From positions 124,001 to 188,000 of the IMG/VR virus record IMGVR_UViG_3300035670_000010: a DNA stretch of 64,000 bases; one strand, 5' to 3'. The position numbers were made by a program, and so were the translations under genes. Numbering within the stretch: position 1 is the first letter of the stretch; every line of letters begins with the position of its first letter. Positions 19,780-27,411 of this stretch are shown here, piece after piece. The notes beneath the pieces were generated by a model, which was not told the origin of the DNA, did no database searches, and worked only from the letters and a program-made list of their open reading frames with translations. The DNA comes from a virus.

Positions 19780-19932
19780 TTTGGGTTCTATCCCAGTTTT
19801 ATGTTTGTAAGTTGGCGGTTGTGATATTCATCATTTGTAGTTTTTTGTCAACCTTTCGGTTAACCGGTCATTAATATACCTCCCATTCCCACATAAAAGT
19901 GGGGGTGCTTAAACTCCTGCAAAACACCCCAC
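19780..19932 (-). ncRNA. structured 3' region with alternative hairpins
   Basis: Downstream of the gene at 19941. GTGGGGTG pairs with CACCCCCAC (19899-19932), but GTGGG can instead pair with CCCAC at 19888-19892, so the two hairpins exclude each other. Further on GTTAACC-GAAA-GGTTGAC is a 7-bp stem with a GNRA tetraloop (19847-19864). Could be a terminator or attenuator-like 3' element. The rest of the 320-nt gene-poor stretch shows nothing else. Confidence 0.4.
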
Positions 19933-19940
19933 ACTACCCC

Positions 19941-20867
19941 TTACTCTTTGCTATCACCAATTGTTCCCAAGAACTGATCAACAACTGGCTTAAATCTTGC
20001 ATCAACCATAATTCTTAATGCAGCAACTCTTCCAGTTTCTTCCTGGATTTTGGAATTAAATTCTAGTTCGGCTTTCTTTCTCTTACCCTGCCATTCTTGA
20101 ATTGCAATAGAGTATTGCATATTCAACTTGTTGTTGGCCTCATTAACCAAAGTTTGTAAACCAGCATTCTCATTTGCAATTTTTGCATTCTCCAATGTAA
20201 CCAGGTTCTTTACCTTTGCTTTGTAATAATTAACTTTCTGCTCATATTGTCTATGAATAGCAGATAAGTTTTTGTGCAACTCACCCAACTCATCAATTGT
20301 ATGATGAATGGTAACATTCATTGGAGTTTTCTTCTCCCTCTCTAATTCAATCCATTCCAGAGTTTTTAACTTTGGCAATTCATTTCTTAATTTATCCAAT
20401 TTACCACCCTTATGGATAAACTGACCATAATGGGCAGCAAAGGCTTCTGCCTCCAAATACTCATTGTATTCGCTTGAGGTTAATTGTTGCCAACCCCACT
20501 CTTCATTTACCTCATCCTTGTAATCAATAACCTCATAATTTGGTGATGTAGGTTGGGGGACATCAAAGGTAAATGATTTCTTTTTTAAAGCATCAAGCAT
20601 CTTATCCTTTGCCTGGATATTATCCATTAGGAATGCTTGCGTTGCGTGTAGCCTTGCTTTCTCTTGAAGCAAATCCACAATGTTCTCTGGCATTTTAACT
20701 CCCTGTGTCTCAATATATACCCCACTTGGTAATGTTAAGGTCTTATGAGAGTTATTAACACTATCAATCTTTGACTGAATATCTCTTGCCTCTTGATTGC
20801 AAAGATTGGAGATTGATTGTGCTTGCGATAAAGACAACCCTTTATTGGATAATGAATTACTTCTCAT
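19941..20867 (-). CDS. coiled-coil phage protein
   Basis: 308 aa, MRSNSLSNKGLSLSQAQSIS. Mostly helical with a long charged coiled coil over the C-terminal half (AKVKNLVTLENAKIANENAG). 'LTLPSGVYIETQGVKMPENI' suggests a small beta-insert near residue 50. No signal peptide. Function unknown. Confidence 0.75.
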   Translation of the reverse strand: MRSNSLSNKGLSLSQAQSISNLCNQEARDIQSKIDSVNNSHKTLTLPSGVYIETQGVKMPENIVDLLQEKARLHATQAFLMDNIQAKDKMLDALKKKSFTFDVPQPTSPNYEVIDYKDEVNEEWGWQQLTSSEYNEYLEAEAFAAHYGQFIHKGGKLDKLRNELPKLKTLEWIELEREKKTPMNVTIHHTIDELGELHKNLSAIHRQYEQKVNYYKAKVKNLVTLENAKIANENAGLQTLVNEANNKLNMQYSIAIQEWQGKRKKAELEFNSKIQEETGRVAALRIMVDARFKPVVDQFLGTIGDSKE

Positions 20868-20892
20868 GGTTATTGTTTTTTTGGTTTAATAT

Positions 20893-21120
20893 TTATTTTA
20901 ATTTACCTGAAGCATCTTTTAACATCTTTGGTAAATAGTCTTGCATTAACTGTTTTCTAGTTACTTCCCATCCAATTTCAGGCAAAGCATAATCTTCAAA
21001 GTAAGTATATCTAACCATACCACATAAGTTTGAACCAGCTTCTTTAACTTCATCCTCTCCCACTTTTACCTGGAATTTTCCTTCACCAAGATGAGTTATT
21101 ACATAATCTTCTATTTCCAT
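20893..21120 (-). CDS. 75-aa hypothetical protein
   Basis: MEIEDYVITHLGEGKFQVKV, beta-rich start and helical end (RKQLMQDYLPKMLKDASGKL). Starts 3 nt after the stop of the small gene at 21124, so co-translated. Function unknown. Confidence 0.65.
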   Translation of the reverse strand: MEIEDYVITHLGEGKFQVKVGEDEVKEAGSNLCGMVRYTYFEDYALPEIGWEVTRKQLMQDYLPKMLKDASGKLK

Positions 21121-21123
21121 AAT

Positions 21124-21243
21124 TTATTTTTTTTTACCCAATAACTGATTGATGCGGATTACCAAGTTGGCATAAAACCTTACAAAGATTTTTACACCTT
21201 TTGGTGTTTCATCTAATATTTCTTGGAAAATCTTACTCCTCAT
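21124..21243 (-). CDS. 39-aa basic protein
   Basis: MRSKIFQEILDETPKGVKIF ... 'NLVIRINQLLGKKK'. Promoter box 21 nt upstream and 3-nt spacing to the next start support it. Positively charged tail; function unknown. Confidence 0.6.
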   Translation of the reverse strand: MRSKIFQEILDETPKGVKIFVRFYANLVIRINQLLGKKK

Positions 21244-21264
21244 ATATTGTTGTTTTTTATTCAA

Positions 21265-21272
21265 CAAAGATA
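21265..21272 (-). promoter_or_regulatory. -7 box (TATCTTTG)
   Basis: TATCTTTG 21 nt before the ATG at 21243. It abuts, on the opposite strand, the TATTTAT element of the plus-strand gene, so the two promoters are divergent. Confidence 0.55.
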
Positions 21273-21282
21273 TTTATAATAA
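21271..21282 (+). promoter_or_regulatory. TATTTAT-TAA element
   Basis: TATTTATAATAA ends 18 nt before the ATG at 21301. Confidence 0.5.
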
Positions 21283-21300
21283 ATCAACAAGTCAAACAAT

Positions 21301-21675
21301 ATGAAGAAAATATTTCTTTTAATTTCACTTTTAATTTCACTTTTTATTTCAAGCCATTCATTTGGTCAAATTCCCCAGGATAAACTATTACACTTTGGTG
21401 CTGGTGTTGGCATTGGTGCAACCATAACTTTAACCCATAAGAAACCAAATATACATATTGGGTATGGAGAAATCATTCAAAAAAGCGTATTTGCTGGGGC
21501 TGGTATTGGATTATTAAAAGAATCCTATGATGCATCAGTATATGGAAACAAGTATTTTGATGTTGGTGATGCTGCTGCAACCGCATTGGGTTCATTGGTT
21601 GGATCCTTAATAATATATTCCATTGTTAAAGATAAAAAACCAAAATCAAAATACCACTTCTGTCCCCAATTTTAA
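21301..21675 (+). CDS. YfiM/DUF2279-like envelope protein
   Basis: 124 aa. Signal peptide 'MKKIFLLISLLISLFISSHS' with cleavage near FGQ. Then 'PQDKLLHFGAGVGIGATITL', 'KESYDASVYGNKYFDVGDAA' and 'ALGSLVGSLIIY': the D-K-x-x-H, K-E-x-x-D and sDxxaxxxG pattern of YfiM/DUF2279 proteins. A small exported, probably membrane-bound phage protein; a lysis or superinfection role is possible but unproven. Confidence 0.75.
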   Translation: MKKIFLLISLLISLFISSHSFGQIPQDKLLHFGAGVGIGATITLTHKKPNIHIGYGEIIQKSVFAGAGIGLLKESYDASVYGNKYFDVGDAAATALGSLVGSLIIYSIVKDKKPKSKYHFCPQF

Positions 21676-21708
21676 ACAGTATGTGGAATCATCTTCAAAC
21701 CTTTTAAA

Positions 21709-21972
21709 CTATTTTGCTTCAAGAACCGTAAATTCAACTACACCTGTTTTCATTGTGTAATATATGGAATAATTTATTTTATCACTATCAGTATTACTTA
21801 CACTCCAATAACTATTGTTTTCAGACTTGTTAGTCCAGCTATTATTTAAGATAGCATTCATAACCATTCTATAAGGTAATTTACCAGTAAACTTTTTTTC
21901 TACACATTCAGCATATTCTTTAGTAATTTTTGCTGCGTTCAACATCCAGTTTAATTCTTTTGTAGTTACCAT
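21709..21972 (-). CDS. 87-aa hypothetical protein
   Basis: MVTTKELNWMLNAAKITKEY, helical first half and beta-rich second half (YYTMKTGVVEFTVLEAK). Convergent with the plus-strand gene at 21301. No family recognised. Confidence 0.65.
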   Translation of the reverse strand: MVTTKELNWMLNAAKITKEYAECVEKKFTGKLPYRMVMNAILNNSWTNKSENNSYWSVSNTDSDKINYSIYYTMKTGVVEFTVLEAK

Positions 21973-21997
21973 TTTTGTTGTTTTTATAATTGAAGTG

Positions 21998-22005
21998 CAA
22001 AGATA
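21998..22005 (-). promoter_or_regulatory. -7 box (TATCTTTG)
   Basis: TATCTTTG 25 nt before the ATG at 21972. Confidence 0.6.
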
Positions 22006-22062
22006 TAAAATTATTCTGATAATGCAAACTTTTTTATTTTATTTTTTATACAGCGGACAAAT

Positions 22063-22593
22063 TTAAGAAAAAATGTTATTATTATTTATATCCCAAGTTC
22101 CATCATTATCAACTGATTTAATTTGGTTTGGTTCAAATGTAACATAAACACTATCTGAATCTTGATAATCTTCGTCATCAATCCAAGAATCTTTTACATT
22201 CACAAAGATAACACCATCATATTTACTTCTATTTTTATAAACATTTGCCACAACTTCTCTTGTGGAAGTACCATATTCACTCTCAATATCATCCCATTTT
22301 TTGTCTTTACAATCCAAAATTAATGGTCTTTTAATACTCAAATAAACTTCATAAACAATTCCATCCCTAGAATACCCCTCGGCATTATAATAATCAGGAG
22401 TGAAATACGTAATACCCATAAATTCATCAAACTCTTCATATGAACCGTGATAAACAGGTAATGGTTTCCCGTTATAAGCAACTTTACTACCACTAAACCA
22501 CTTCCTAAAATTATTATTTAAGTTATTTTCAACTTCTTGTTCTTCATTCAAATATTTACGTATTGTTTTTACTATAACTTTTCTTAGTTCCAT
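22063..22593 (-). CDS. LNE-tagged ADP-ribosyltransferase-like protein
   Basis: 176 aa from ATG at 22593 (tag MELRKVIVKTIRKYLNE). After a short linker comes 'FSGSKVAYNGKPLPVYHGSY', then 'YFTPDYYNAEGYSRDGIVYE': the pattern of ART-PolyVal domains, ADP-ribosyltransferase-like folds in phage proteins. T4 packages and injects its own ADP-ribosyltransferase Alt with a capsid-targeting tag, so this protein may do the same (inference). The classical catalytic Glu cannot be assigned with confidence. Confidence 0.65.
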   Translation of the reverse strand: MELRKVIVKTIRKYLNEEQEVENNLNNNFRKWFSGSKVAYNGKPLPVYHGSYEEFDEFMGITYFTPDYYNAEGYSRDGIVYEVYLSIKRPLILDCKDKKWDDIESEYGTSTREVVANVYKNRSKYDGVIFVNVKDSWIDDEDYQDSDSVYVTFEPNQIKSVDNDGTWDINNNNIFS

Positions 22594-22606
22594 ATTATTA
22601 ATTAAT

Positions 22607-23020
22607 TTAAACAGTATGTGGGACAACCCACCTTATGCAATCCTGGGGTTGTCTGGTTATATGCTTGTAGTTGTTGATATAACCCATCATATTTGCAGAT
22701 CCAATTGCATTGGCTGAATGAACCTTAACCTCACATACTGGTGCACCATCCATCCATTTTTCAACCAACCACTTGGTGCAATCCATTCCAGTTTTTTCTG
22801 TGATGTTGTTGTAGTCCAATGTGAAATTGTGATATACATTGTTATGCCACTCTTCTATGGCTGTATCACCCAAGTCGTGATCCAATGATATAAGTTTAAT
22901 GTTTTCTAACCCAAGTTCAGTTATCTTGGAAACAAATTCATCATAACTTCTAACTATAATCCATCTGATATTGCTAGTTATAGGTGTACGCACGTCATCC
23001 AAATAAATGTTATATTTCAT
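22607..23020 (-). CDS. cyclic-phosphate-processing receiver-like protein
   Basis: 137 aa from ATG at 23020 (MKYNIYLDDVRTPITSNIRW). 'LDDVR' near residue 6, 'LISLDHDLG' near 55, 'MDCTKWLVEKWMDG' and 'VHSANAIGSANMMGYI' near 105 match the receiver-like domain predicted to process 2',3'-cyclic phosphates in RNA-repair contexts. Soluble. Might act with the kinase (13255) and RNA ligase (32671). Confidence 0.75.
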   Translation of the reverse strand: MKYNIYLDDVRTPITSNIRWIIVRSYDEFVSKITELGLENIKLISLDHDLGDTAIEEWHNNVYHNFTLDYNNITEKTGMDCTKWLVEKWMDGAPVCEVKVHSANAIGSANMMGYINNYKHITRQPQDCIRWVVPHTV

Positions 23021-23038
23021 AGTTATTAGTTTAGAATA

Positions 23039-23046
23039 CAAAGATA
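23039..23046 (-). promoter_or_regulatory. -7 box (TATCTTTG)
   Basis: TATCTTTG 18 nt before the ATG at 23020; supports this start. Confidence 0.6.
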
Positions 23047-23074
23047 GTTTAATTATTTTAAATTTCCAAAAAAA

Positions 23075-23524
23075 TTAATCCTTATACCTCCATTCATCAC
23101 CTTCCACATTAACATCATATACATCATCCCAAGTTATATAATCACGTAATGTGCCTTTTGAAAAATCATATATCTTATCATTTATTGTAATCCAGTGATG
23201 GGTCATTAATGTTTGTTCATCACCATATTCATCAATATAAGGTTCATCTACTTCTATCTCACCAAATACTTTTTTAACAGTTTTGAACTCATAAATAATT
23301 GTTGAAACAATACCCTGGCAATCCCCATTTTCTTGATTATCAACAAAACTTTTCCAGGCTAAATCCAAATCACCATCATATAACTCATTAAACTCCTCTT
23401 CATCTACTAATGTTTCCATTATTAGTGATTTTTTTATTTGCTGAATTAGTTCTTCTGAATTTTCAATACTTTCATTCAAATAACCCCTTATCACACTTTT
23501 AATAGTTTGCTTCAAATCTATCAC
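23075..23524 (-). CDS. LNE-tagged hypothetical protein
   Basis: 149 aa, starting with GTG at 23524 (tag MIDLKQTIKSVIRGYLNE). The body is acidic and includes 'DNQENGDCQGIVSTIIYEFK' and 'LMTHHWITINDKIYDFSKGT', reminiscent of small transglutaminase-like or papain-like phage domains (D-C...H...D order), but too diverged to name. TATTTAT-type element 10 nt upstream. Confidence 0.65.
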   Translation of the reverse strand: MIDLKQTIKSVIRGYLNESIENSEELIQQIKKSLIMETLVDEEEFNELYDGDLDLAWKSFVDNQENGDCQGIVSTIIYEFKTVKKVFGEIEVDEPYIDEYGDEQTLMTHHWITINDKIYDFSKGTLRDYITWDDVYDVNVEGDEWRYKD

Positions 23525-23534
23525 CTATTTTGAT

Positions 23535-23547
23535 TTATTTATAAATA
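23535..23547 (-). promoter_or_regulatory. TATTTAT-TAA element
   Basis: TATTTATAAATAA ends 10 nt before the GTG at 23524. Confidence 0.5.
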
Positions 23548-23567
23548 TCAGTATTTTAAATTTCTAC

Positions 23568-23786
23568 TTACTGGCAGTTTCTTTTGTTGCGTTCTGCACA
23601 AAATTTACAATTCCCTTTATGGGCAAGAAAATCTCTATTACCCCCTACTACACTTCCCACATATTCACATTCATCAATAATATAGGTTTTTATATATCTA
23701 CTATTTATGGTAGATATAACTTCACCATCTTTTTCACATCCACAAATAATGATAGATGCCAATAATACATAAGCAAATTTGTTCAT
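23568..23786 (-). CDS. small lipoprotein
   Basis: 72 aa. Signal peptide and lipobox 'YVLLASIIICGC', with the lipidated Cys about residue 16, then a Cys-rich mature part ('GNCKFCAERNKRNCQ'). Exported and membrane-anchored by inference. It could be a superinfection-exclusion or o-spanin-type protein, but nothing shows this. Confidence 0.65.
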   Translation of the reverse strand: MNKFAYVLLASIIICGCEKDGEVISTINSRYIKTYIIDECEYVGSVVGGNRDFLAHKGNCKFCAERNKRNCQ

Positions 23787-23787
23787 A

Positions 23788-24036
23788 TTAGTTATATTTT
23801 TTGTAAATTAATTCATAAGCACGTTCTAATTGTTTCTCCCAAGAATCTATTGGATAACCAGATGATTGTGAGTTTAAATTTTTTGACATCACCTTGAACT
23901 GGTCCGCACACCCCTCTGTTAACATTCGATACAATGGGGCATCAACATCTTTTATTTCCAAAGCAACTTTTCTTGTTCCACTCTCAACCTCATCCATAAG
24001 TTTCTGGATAAGACGCATTTTCTCCACTATTGTCAT
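23788..24036 (-). CDS. 82-aa helical protein
   Basis: MTIVEKMRLIQKLMDEVESG, mostly helical, 'QLERAYELIYKKYN' at the end. It starts 3 nt after the upstream small gene ends. Function unknown. Confidence 0.65.
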   Translation of the reverse strand: MTIVEKMRLIQKLMDEVESGTRKVALEIKDVDAPLYRMLTEGCADQFKVMSKNLNSQSSGYPIDSWEKQLERAYELIYKKYN

Positions 24037-24039
24037 ATT

Positions 24040-24207
24040 CTATGAATTATATTGGTTCATTAAGTCAGCAAAATCAAATGCTTTGTCTATATTAATAGAC
24101 CTATAAACAATTCTAACATCTTTATCTTCTGCTATGATACTTAATGCATCTTGCTCATCAACAACAAAAGCAGACGTTCCATCAAAAAGAACATAATGTA
24201 ATCCCAT
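24040..24207 (-). CDS. 55-aa protein (short ORF)
   Basis: MGLHYVLFDGTSAFVVDEQD, then 'KDVRIVYRSINIDKAFDFAD'. Well packed between neighbours, with a CAAATATA (minus TATATTTG) box upstream near 24259. Function unknown. Confidence 0.6.
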   Translation of the reverse strand: MGLHYVLFDGTSAFVVDEQDALSIIAEDKDVRIVYRSINIDKAFDFADLMNQYNS

Positions 24208-24289
24208 AGTAAAATGTTTTTAGAAATTTCCGTGAATACCACATCTTTATTTCTTTCACAAATATACACATTTTTTTTGAAACAAAAAC

Positions 24290-24301
24290 TATTTATAAAA
24301 A
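24290..24301 (+). promoter_or_regulatory. TATTTAT-TAA-like element
   Basis: TATTTATAAAAA ends 8 nt before the plus-strand ATG at 24310 (no TAA after the core here). Confidence 0.4.
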
Positions 24302-24309
24302 AAAAGAAT

Positions 24310-24564
24310 ATGGAAGCCAAAAATATCAAAAATGTAAAAAAAATTAAGTATTACGAAGTTCCATTAGATGATGGAAAATTTGCATTAATGGACCAAAAGG
24401 AATTTGATAAATGGTCTGTAGGTTCACCAGATGATGCCATTGCAAAAGCAAGTGGTCTTATTGAATATATTCTTTTTGAAATGGATGACAAGAATTATGC
24501 CATACCTGAATCAAAATTTGAAGCCTACATCAAAAAATTAAATGAAGATGCAAAAAACATATAA
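24310..24564 (+). CDS. 84-aa acidic phage protein
   Basis: MEAKNIKNVKKIKYYEVPLD from ATG at 24310; the frame is open further upstream, but that part is AT-rich leader. 'AIAKASGLIEYILFEMDDKN' in the middle. Overlaps the phosphoesterase by 23 nt. Function unknown. Confidence 0.65.
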   Translation: MEAKNIKNVKKIKYYEVPLDDGKFALMDQKEFDKWSVGSPDDAIAKASGLIEYILFEMDDKNYAIPESKFEAYIKKLNEDAKNI

Positions 24565-25276
24565 GATAATCATAATGTCAGACTTGCATCTGGGTATGAA
24601 TGATTCAAAACCAAAAGAAATACTTAACTTCTTATCCAGAATACAAACAGATACCTTAATCCTAAATGGTGATATCATTGATATTGATGCCCTAAATAGA
24701 GGAGCAAAATGGAAAAATAAACACACAAAAGTATTATTAAAAATACTTGAAATGTCAAAGAAGACAAAAGTGGTTTATGTTAGGGGAAATCATGATGATG
24801 TTATAAAAAACTTCTTTAATGCAAGAATAGCAGGTATTGAATTTACTGATGAATATGAAATACAACTTGAAGATGATAAAAGATATTTAGTCTTACATGG
24901 TGATCAACTTGAAAACTTTGAAGGAAAACTAAAAATACTTTATCATATTGGTTCAATAATGTATGATGCATTACTAACTCTAAATAATTATTACAACATC
25001 ATTAGAACAAAACTAAACCTACCCTATCACTCCCTATCCAAAGCAGCAAAAACAAATGTAAAGAAGATAATGTCATTTATATTTAAGTTTGAAACCAAGG
25101 CCATTGAACTAGCTGAAAATAGAAACTTTGATGGTATAATATGTGGTCATATCCATACACCAATAATAAAGAAAATATCCAATATAGAATACCTTAATAG
25201 TGGCGACTGGGTTGAAAATAGAACAGCATTAGCCTTGGATTCAAACAACAAATGGTCAATCCTTAATCTTGAGTAA
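24542..25276 (+). CDS. LpxH-like metallophosphoesterase
   Basis: 244 aa. Metal-binding motifs: 'IIMSDLHLGM' (D-x-H), 'LILNGDIIDID' (GD), 'VVYVRGNHDD' (GNHD), 'YLVLHGDQ' and 'IICGHIHTPII' (GHxH). Layout and the helical insertion (YHSLSKAAKTNVKKIMSF) resemble UDP-2,3-diacylglucosamine hydrolase (LpxH) and relatives in phages. The substrate could be a lipid A precursor or a nucleotide. The last 21 bp overlap a minus-strand small gene. Confidence 0.85.
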   Translation: MKMQKTYKIIIMSDLHLGMNDSKPKEILNFLSRIQTDTLILNGDIIDIDALNRGAKWKNKHTKVLLKILEMSKKTKVVYVRGNHDDVIKNFFNARIAGIEFTDEYEIQLEDDKRYLVLHGDQLENFEGKLKILYHIGSIMYDALLTLNNYYNIIRTKLNLPYHSLSKAAKTNVKKIMSFIFKFETKAIELAENRNFDGIICGHIHTPIIKKISNIEYLNSGDWVENRTALALDSNNKWSILNLE

Positions 25277-25363
25277 TTCAAAATATTTTTTCCTAACCAA
25301 TGCACCCAACTCCTGATCATTTGGTGTTTCCAATATTTCTTTTTCTGTAATTTTTATATTCAT
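25256..25363 (-). CDS. 35-aa phage protein
   Basis: MNIKITEKEILETPNDQELG, then 'VRKKYFELLK'. Its start overlaps the stop of the kinase gene as ATGA. Short proteins with 'ETPNDxELGxLVRxKY' are known in other large phages. Function unknown. Confidence 0.65.
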   Translation of the reverse strand: MNIKITEKEILETPNDQELGALVRKKYFELLKIKD

Positions 25364-25908
25364 ATAATTTGATTTAATATTCTCCCAACAGTTTCATCAT
25401 CAACACTTATGGTTTCATATTTAACGCCATACAAATCCAACATATCTTTTATCTCTTTATCAATTATTATTGATTCATCCAATGTCTGAAACCTTTCCCC
25501 CTCATCATATGATGAATTTAAATTACGTTCAAGAAAATAATTAACATTATCATATCTATTAAATAAATTAACTATAAATGAATCAAATTCTTTACCATAT
25601 AGAGATGATATGAAATCCCCCTCCTTCTTGTATTTTTCCTTATAAACAAGTGCAAACAATATTGGTGAATCACATATAACAAAATCAACCTTACCATAAG
25701 ACCTAACAATATTCCTATGCTGATTTGCTGTAATATAAAACTGATCCTTTATTGCACCTGTATTTTCATCCCAAGCCAAGTTTTTGGGAAACTCATATGG
25801 ATTATCAACACTAATATGTTGTTTCTTTAATTCATACATCAAACCACTAGCAATAGTGCTTTTTCCAGCACCTGGACCAGCAAATAAATTAATTATCTGT
25901 GTTTTCAT
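25360..25908 (-). CDS. P-loop nucleotide kinase / AAA-type NTPase
   Basis: 182 aa. Walker A 'NLFAGPGAGKSTIASGLMYE' at the start, Walker B-like 'VDFVICDSPILFALVYK' near residue 80, and a lid with 'YFLERNLNSSYDEGERFQTL'. This G-P-G-A-G-K-S-T family is frequent in large phages and resembles nucleotide or NadR-type kinases; the substrate is not certain. Confidence 0.78.
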   Translation of the reverse strand: MKTQIINLFAGPGAGKSTIASGLMYELKKQHISVDNPYEFPKNLAWDENTGAIKDQFYITANQHRNIVRSYGKVDFVICDSPILFALVYKEKYKKEGDFISSLYGKEFDSFIVNLFNRYDNVNYFLERNLNSSYDEGERFQTLDESIIIDKEIKDMLDLYGVKYETISVDDETVGRILNQII

Positions 25909-25972
25909 TTTTTTTTTAAAATTTAAAAAAAAAGATTTATGATGTCCAGTTTCTATTGTAAAAAACTTGACA

Positions 25973-26704
25973 CTAATCTGGCAAACTTGTTCCCCTCTTT
26001 AACACAACTTTATATGCCATCTTATTTCCTGTTCTTATGGCTTCTATGATGCTTTCATTCTTATATAGGGATAATGCCAAGGCAGCGGTAAAAGTGTCTC
26101 CTGCTCCACTTATGTCAATGGTGGGGGCATTTTTCTCTTGCATGTAAACTATACCATTATGGGAAACTCCATTACCACCCATTGTTATGATAAACTTCTC
26201 TCTATTCTGATTATTAATCAAATCCTTATTGTTCTCATACTCATCCTGGTTTAGTTTAATATAATCAATGCTATTGATAATATCATCTGTTAATCTCCTC
26301 TTGCTATCCAATATGGTTGTCTTGGATTGCTTTGCTATTTTAACAATATCATCATTAGTCAAATAACCCTTATTGTAATCACTAATAATAGTGATACCAT
26401 ATTTGTTATCAATGTCACCATAATAAGAATCAACATTATCCTCACCTGTGTCAACCCTTATAAAAGAATGATTGGTTTTCTCATCAACATACCTCTTCTT
26501 CTTTATCTTATTCTTCTGTGTAATTAACCTTATGCTCACATTTGAATCCATATTAATAACATTATTATATACATTCATAGCCATCCCACCAGCCTTAACC
26601 TTATGTGTTGGAATTAATACCGGAACAGGTGCTTCTGGTGATAACCTTGTGCTTTTTGTGTAAACATATATGTCTCTACAACTTTCTCCTATTACTATAA
26701 TCAT
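25973..26704 (-). CDS. PfkB-type sugar kinase, HldE kinase-domain-like
   Basis: 243 aa. 'YTKSTRLSPEAPVPVLIPTH' followed by 'GGMAMNVYNNV' is the N-terminal signature of ADP-heptose synthase (HldE/RfaE) kinase domains. 'DISGAGDTFTAALALSLYK' supplies the PfkB anion hole and catalytic Asp. It lacks the nucleotidyltransferase half of HldE and is about 60 residues shorter than cellular kinase domains. May make a sugar phosphate for surface glycans or DNA modification. Overlaps the start of the LRR operon's last gene by 1 nt. Confidence 0.8.
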   Translation of the reverse strand: MIIVIGESCRDIYVYTKSTRLSPEAPVPVLIPTHKVKAGGMAMNVYNNVINMDSNVSIRLITQKNKIKKKRYVDEKTNHSFIRVDTGEDNVDSYYGDIDNKYGITIISDYNKGYLTNDDIVKIAKQSKTTILDSKRRLTDDIINSIDYIKLNQDEYENNKDLINNQNREKFIITMGGNGVSHNGIVYMQEKNAPTIDISGAGDTFTAALALSLYKNESIIEAIRTGNKMAYKVVLKRGTSLPD

Positions 26705-27411
26705 TATCTATATATTTTTCCTTTTATAAACCCAGGTTTAATCATTTCTCTTAATTCTTCATCTGTATATTTTTCTAATTTTGTACTACCCATATACAAC
26801 ATACCCCCAACCTTTAAGCCTTTTGGTAATGAGGTTATTTTTATATGTCTTAAATCCAAATTACCACCAACTTTCAATCCTTCTGGTAATGATGTTATTT
26901 GTTCACAGCCAAATAATGACAAATCACGCCCAACTTTAAAACCTTTGGGTAATGAGGTTATCTTTGTATATGATAAATCCAAATTACCCCCAACTTCCAA
27001 GCCTTCTGGTAATGAGGTTATGTTTGAATCATATAAACTCAAATTACCCCCAACTTTCAATCCTTCTGATAATGAAGTTATATTTGTATATTCTAAATTC
27101 AAATCCATTTTAACTTTTAATCCTTTAGGTAATGAAGTTATGTCTGTGTCGTTCAAACTCAAATGACCCCCAACTTCCAAACCTTCTGGTAATGAGGTTA
27201 TTTTTGATTGTGCTAAATACAAATCACCCCCAACTTTAAAACCTTCTGGTAATGAGGTTATATTTGTATATTCTAAATCCAAATCACCTTCAATGGTTAA
27301 ATCTTTCTCTGTTAACGGTATATCATTCATATGTTTCCACAAAAATGGTGCTCTACGCTTCTCCTTCTCTTCAAGGAACTCAAATATTCTTTTTAATTGT
27401 TCTTCTTCCAT
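26704..27411 (-). CDS. LRR-family protein 10 (8 repeats)
   Basis: 235 aa. N-terminal module (MEEEQLKRIFEFLEEKEKRR ... WKHMNDIPLTEKDL), eight ~20-residue leucine-rich repeats of the form LPEGLKVGGNLDLxYTxITS, and the family tail 'LREMIKPGFIKGKIYR'. LPxGL repeats of this length resemble YopM/IpaH-type LRRs. Last LRR gene of its operon; the stop/start with the next gene overlaps by 1 nt. Function unknown; probably binds a protein partner. Confidence 0.8.
   Translation of the reverse strand: MEEEQLKRIFEFLEEKEKRRAPFLWKHMNDIPLTEKDLTIEGDLDLEYTNITSLPEGFKVGGDLYLAQSKITSLPEGLEVGGHLSLNDTDITSLPKGLKVKMDLNLEYTNITSLSEGLKVGGNLSLYDSNITSLPEGLEVGGNLDLSYTKITSLPKGFKVGRDLSLFGCEQITSLPEGLKVGGNLDLRHIKITSLPKGLKVGGMLYMGSTKLEKYTDEELREMIKPGFIKGKIYR

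Noticed and set aside
24141-24329. 62-aa hydrophobic minus-strand ORF
   Set aside because: Overlaps the better 55-aa ORF (24040-24207) in another frame and runs through an AT-rich leader.
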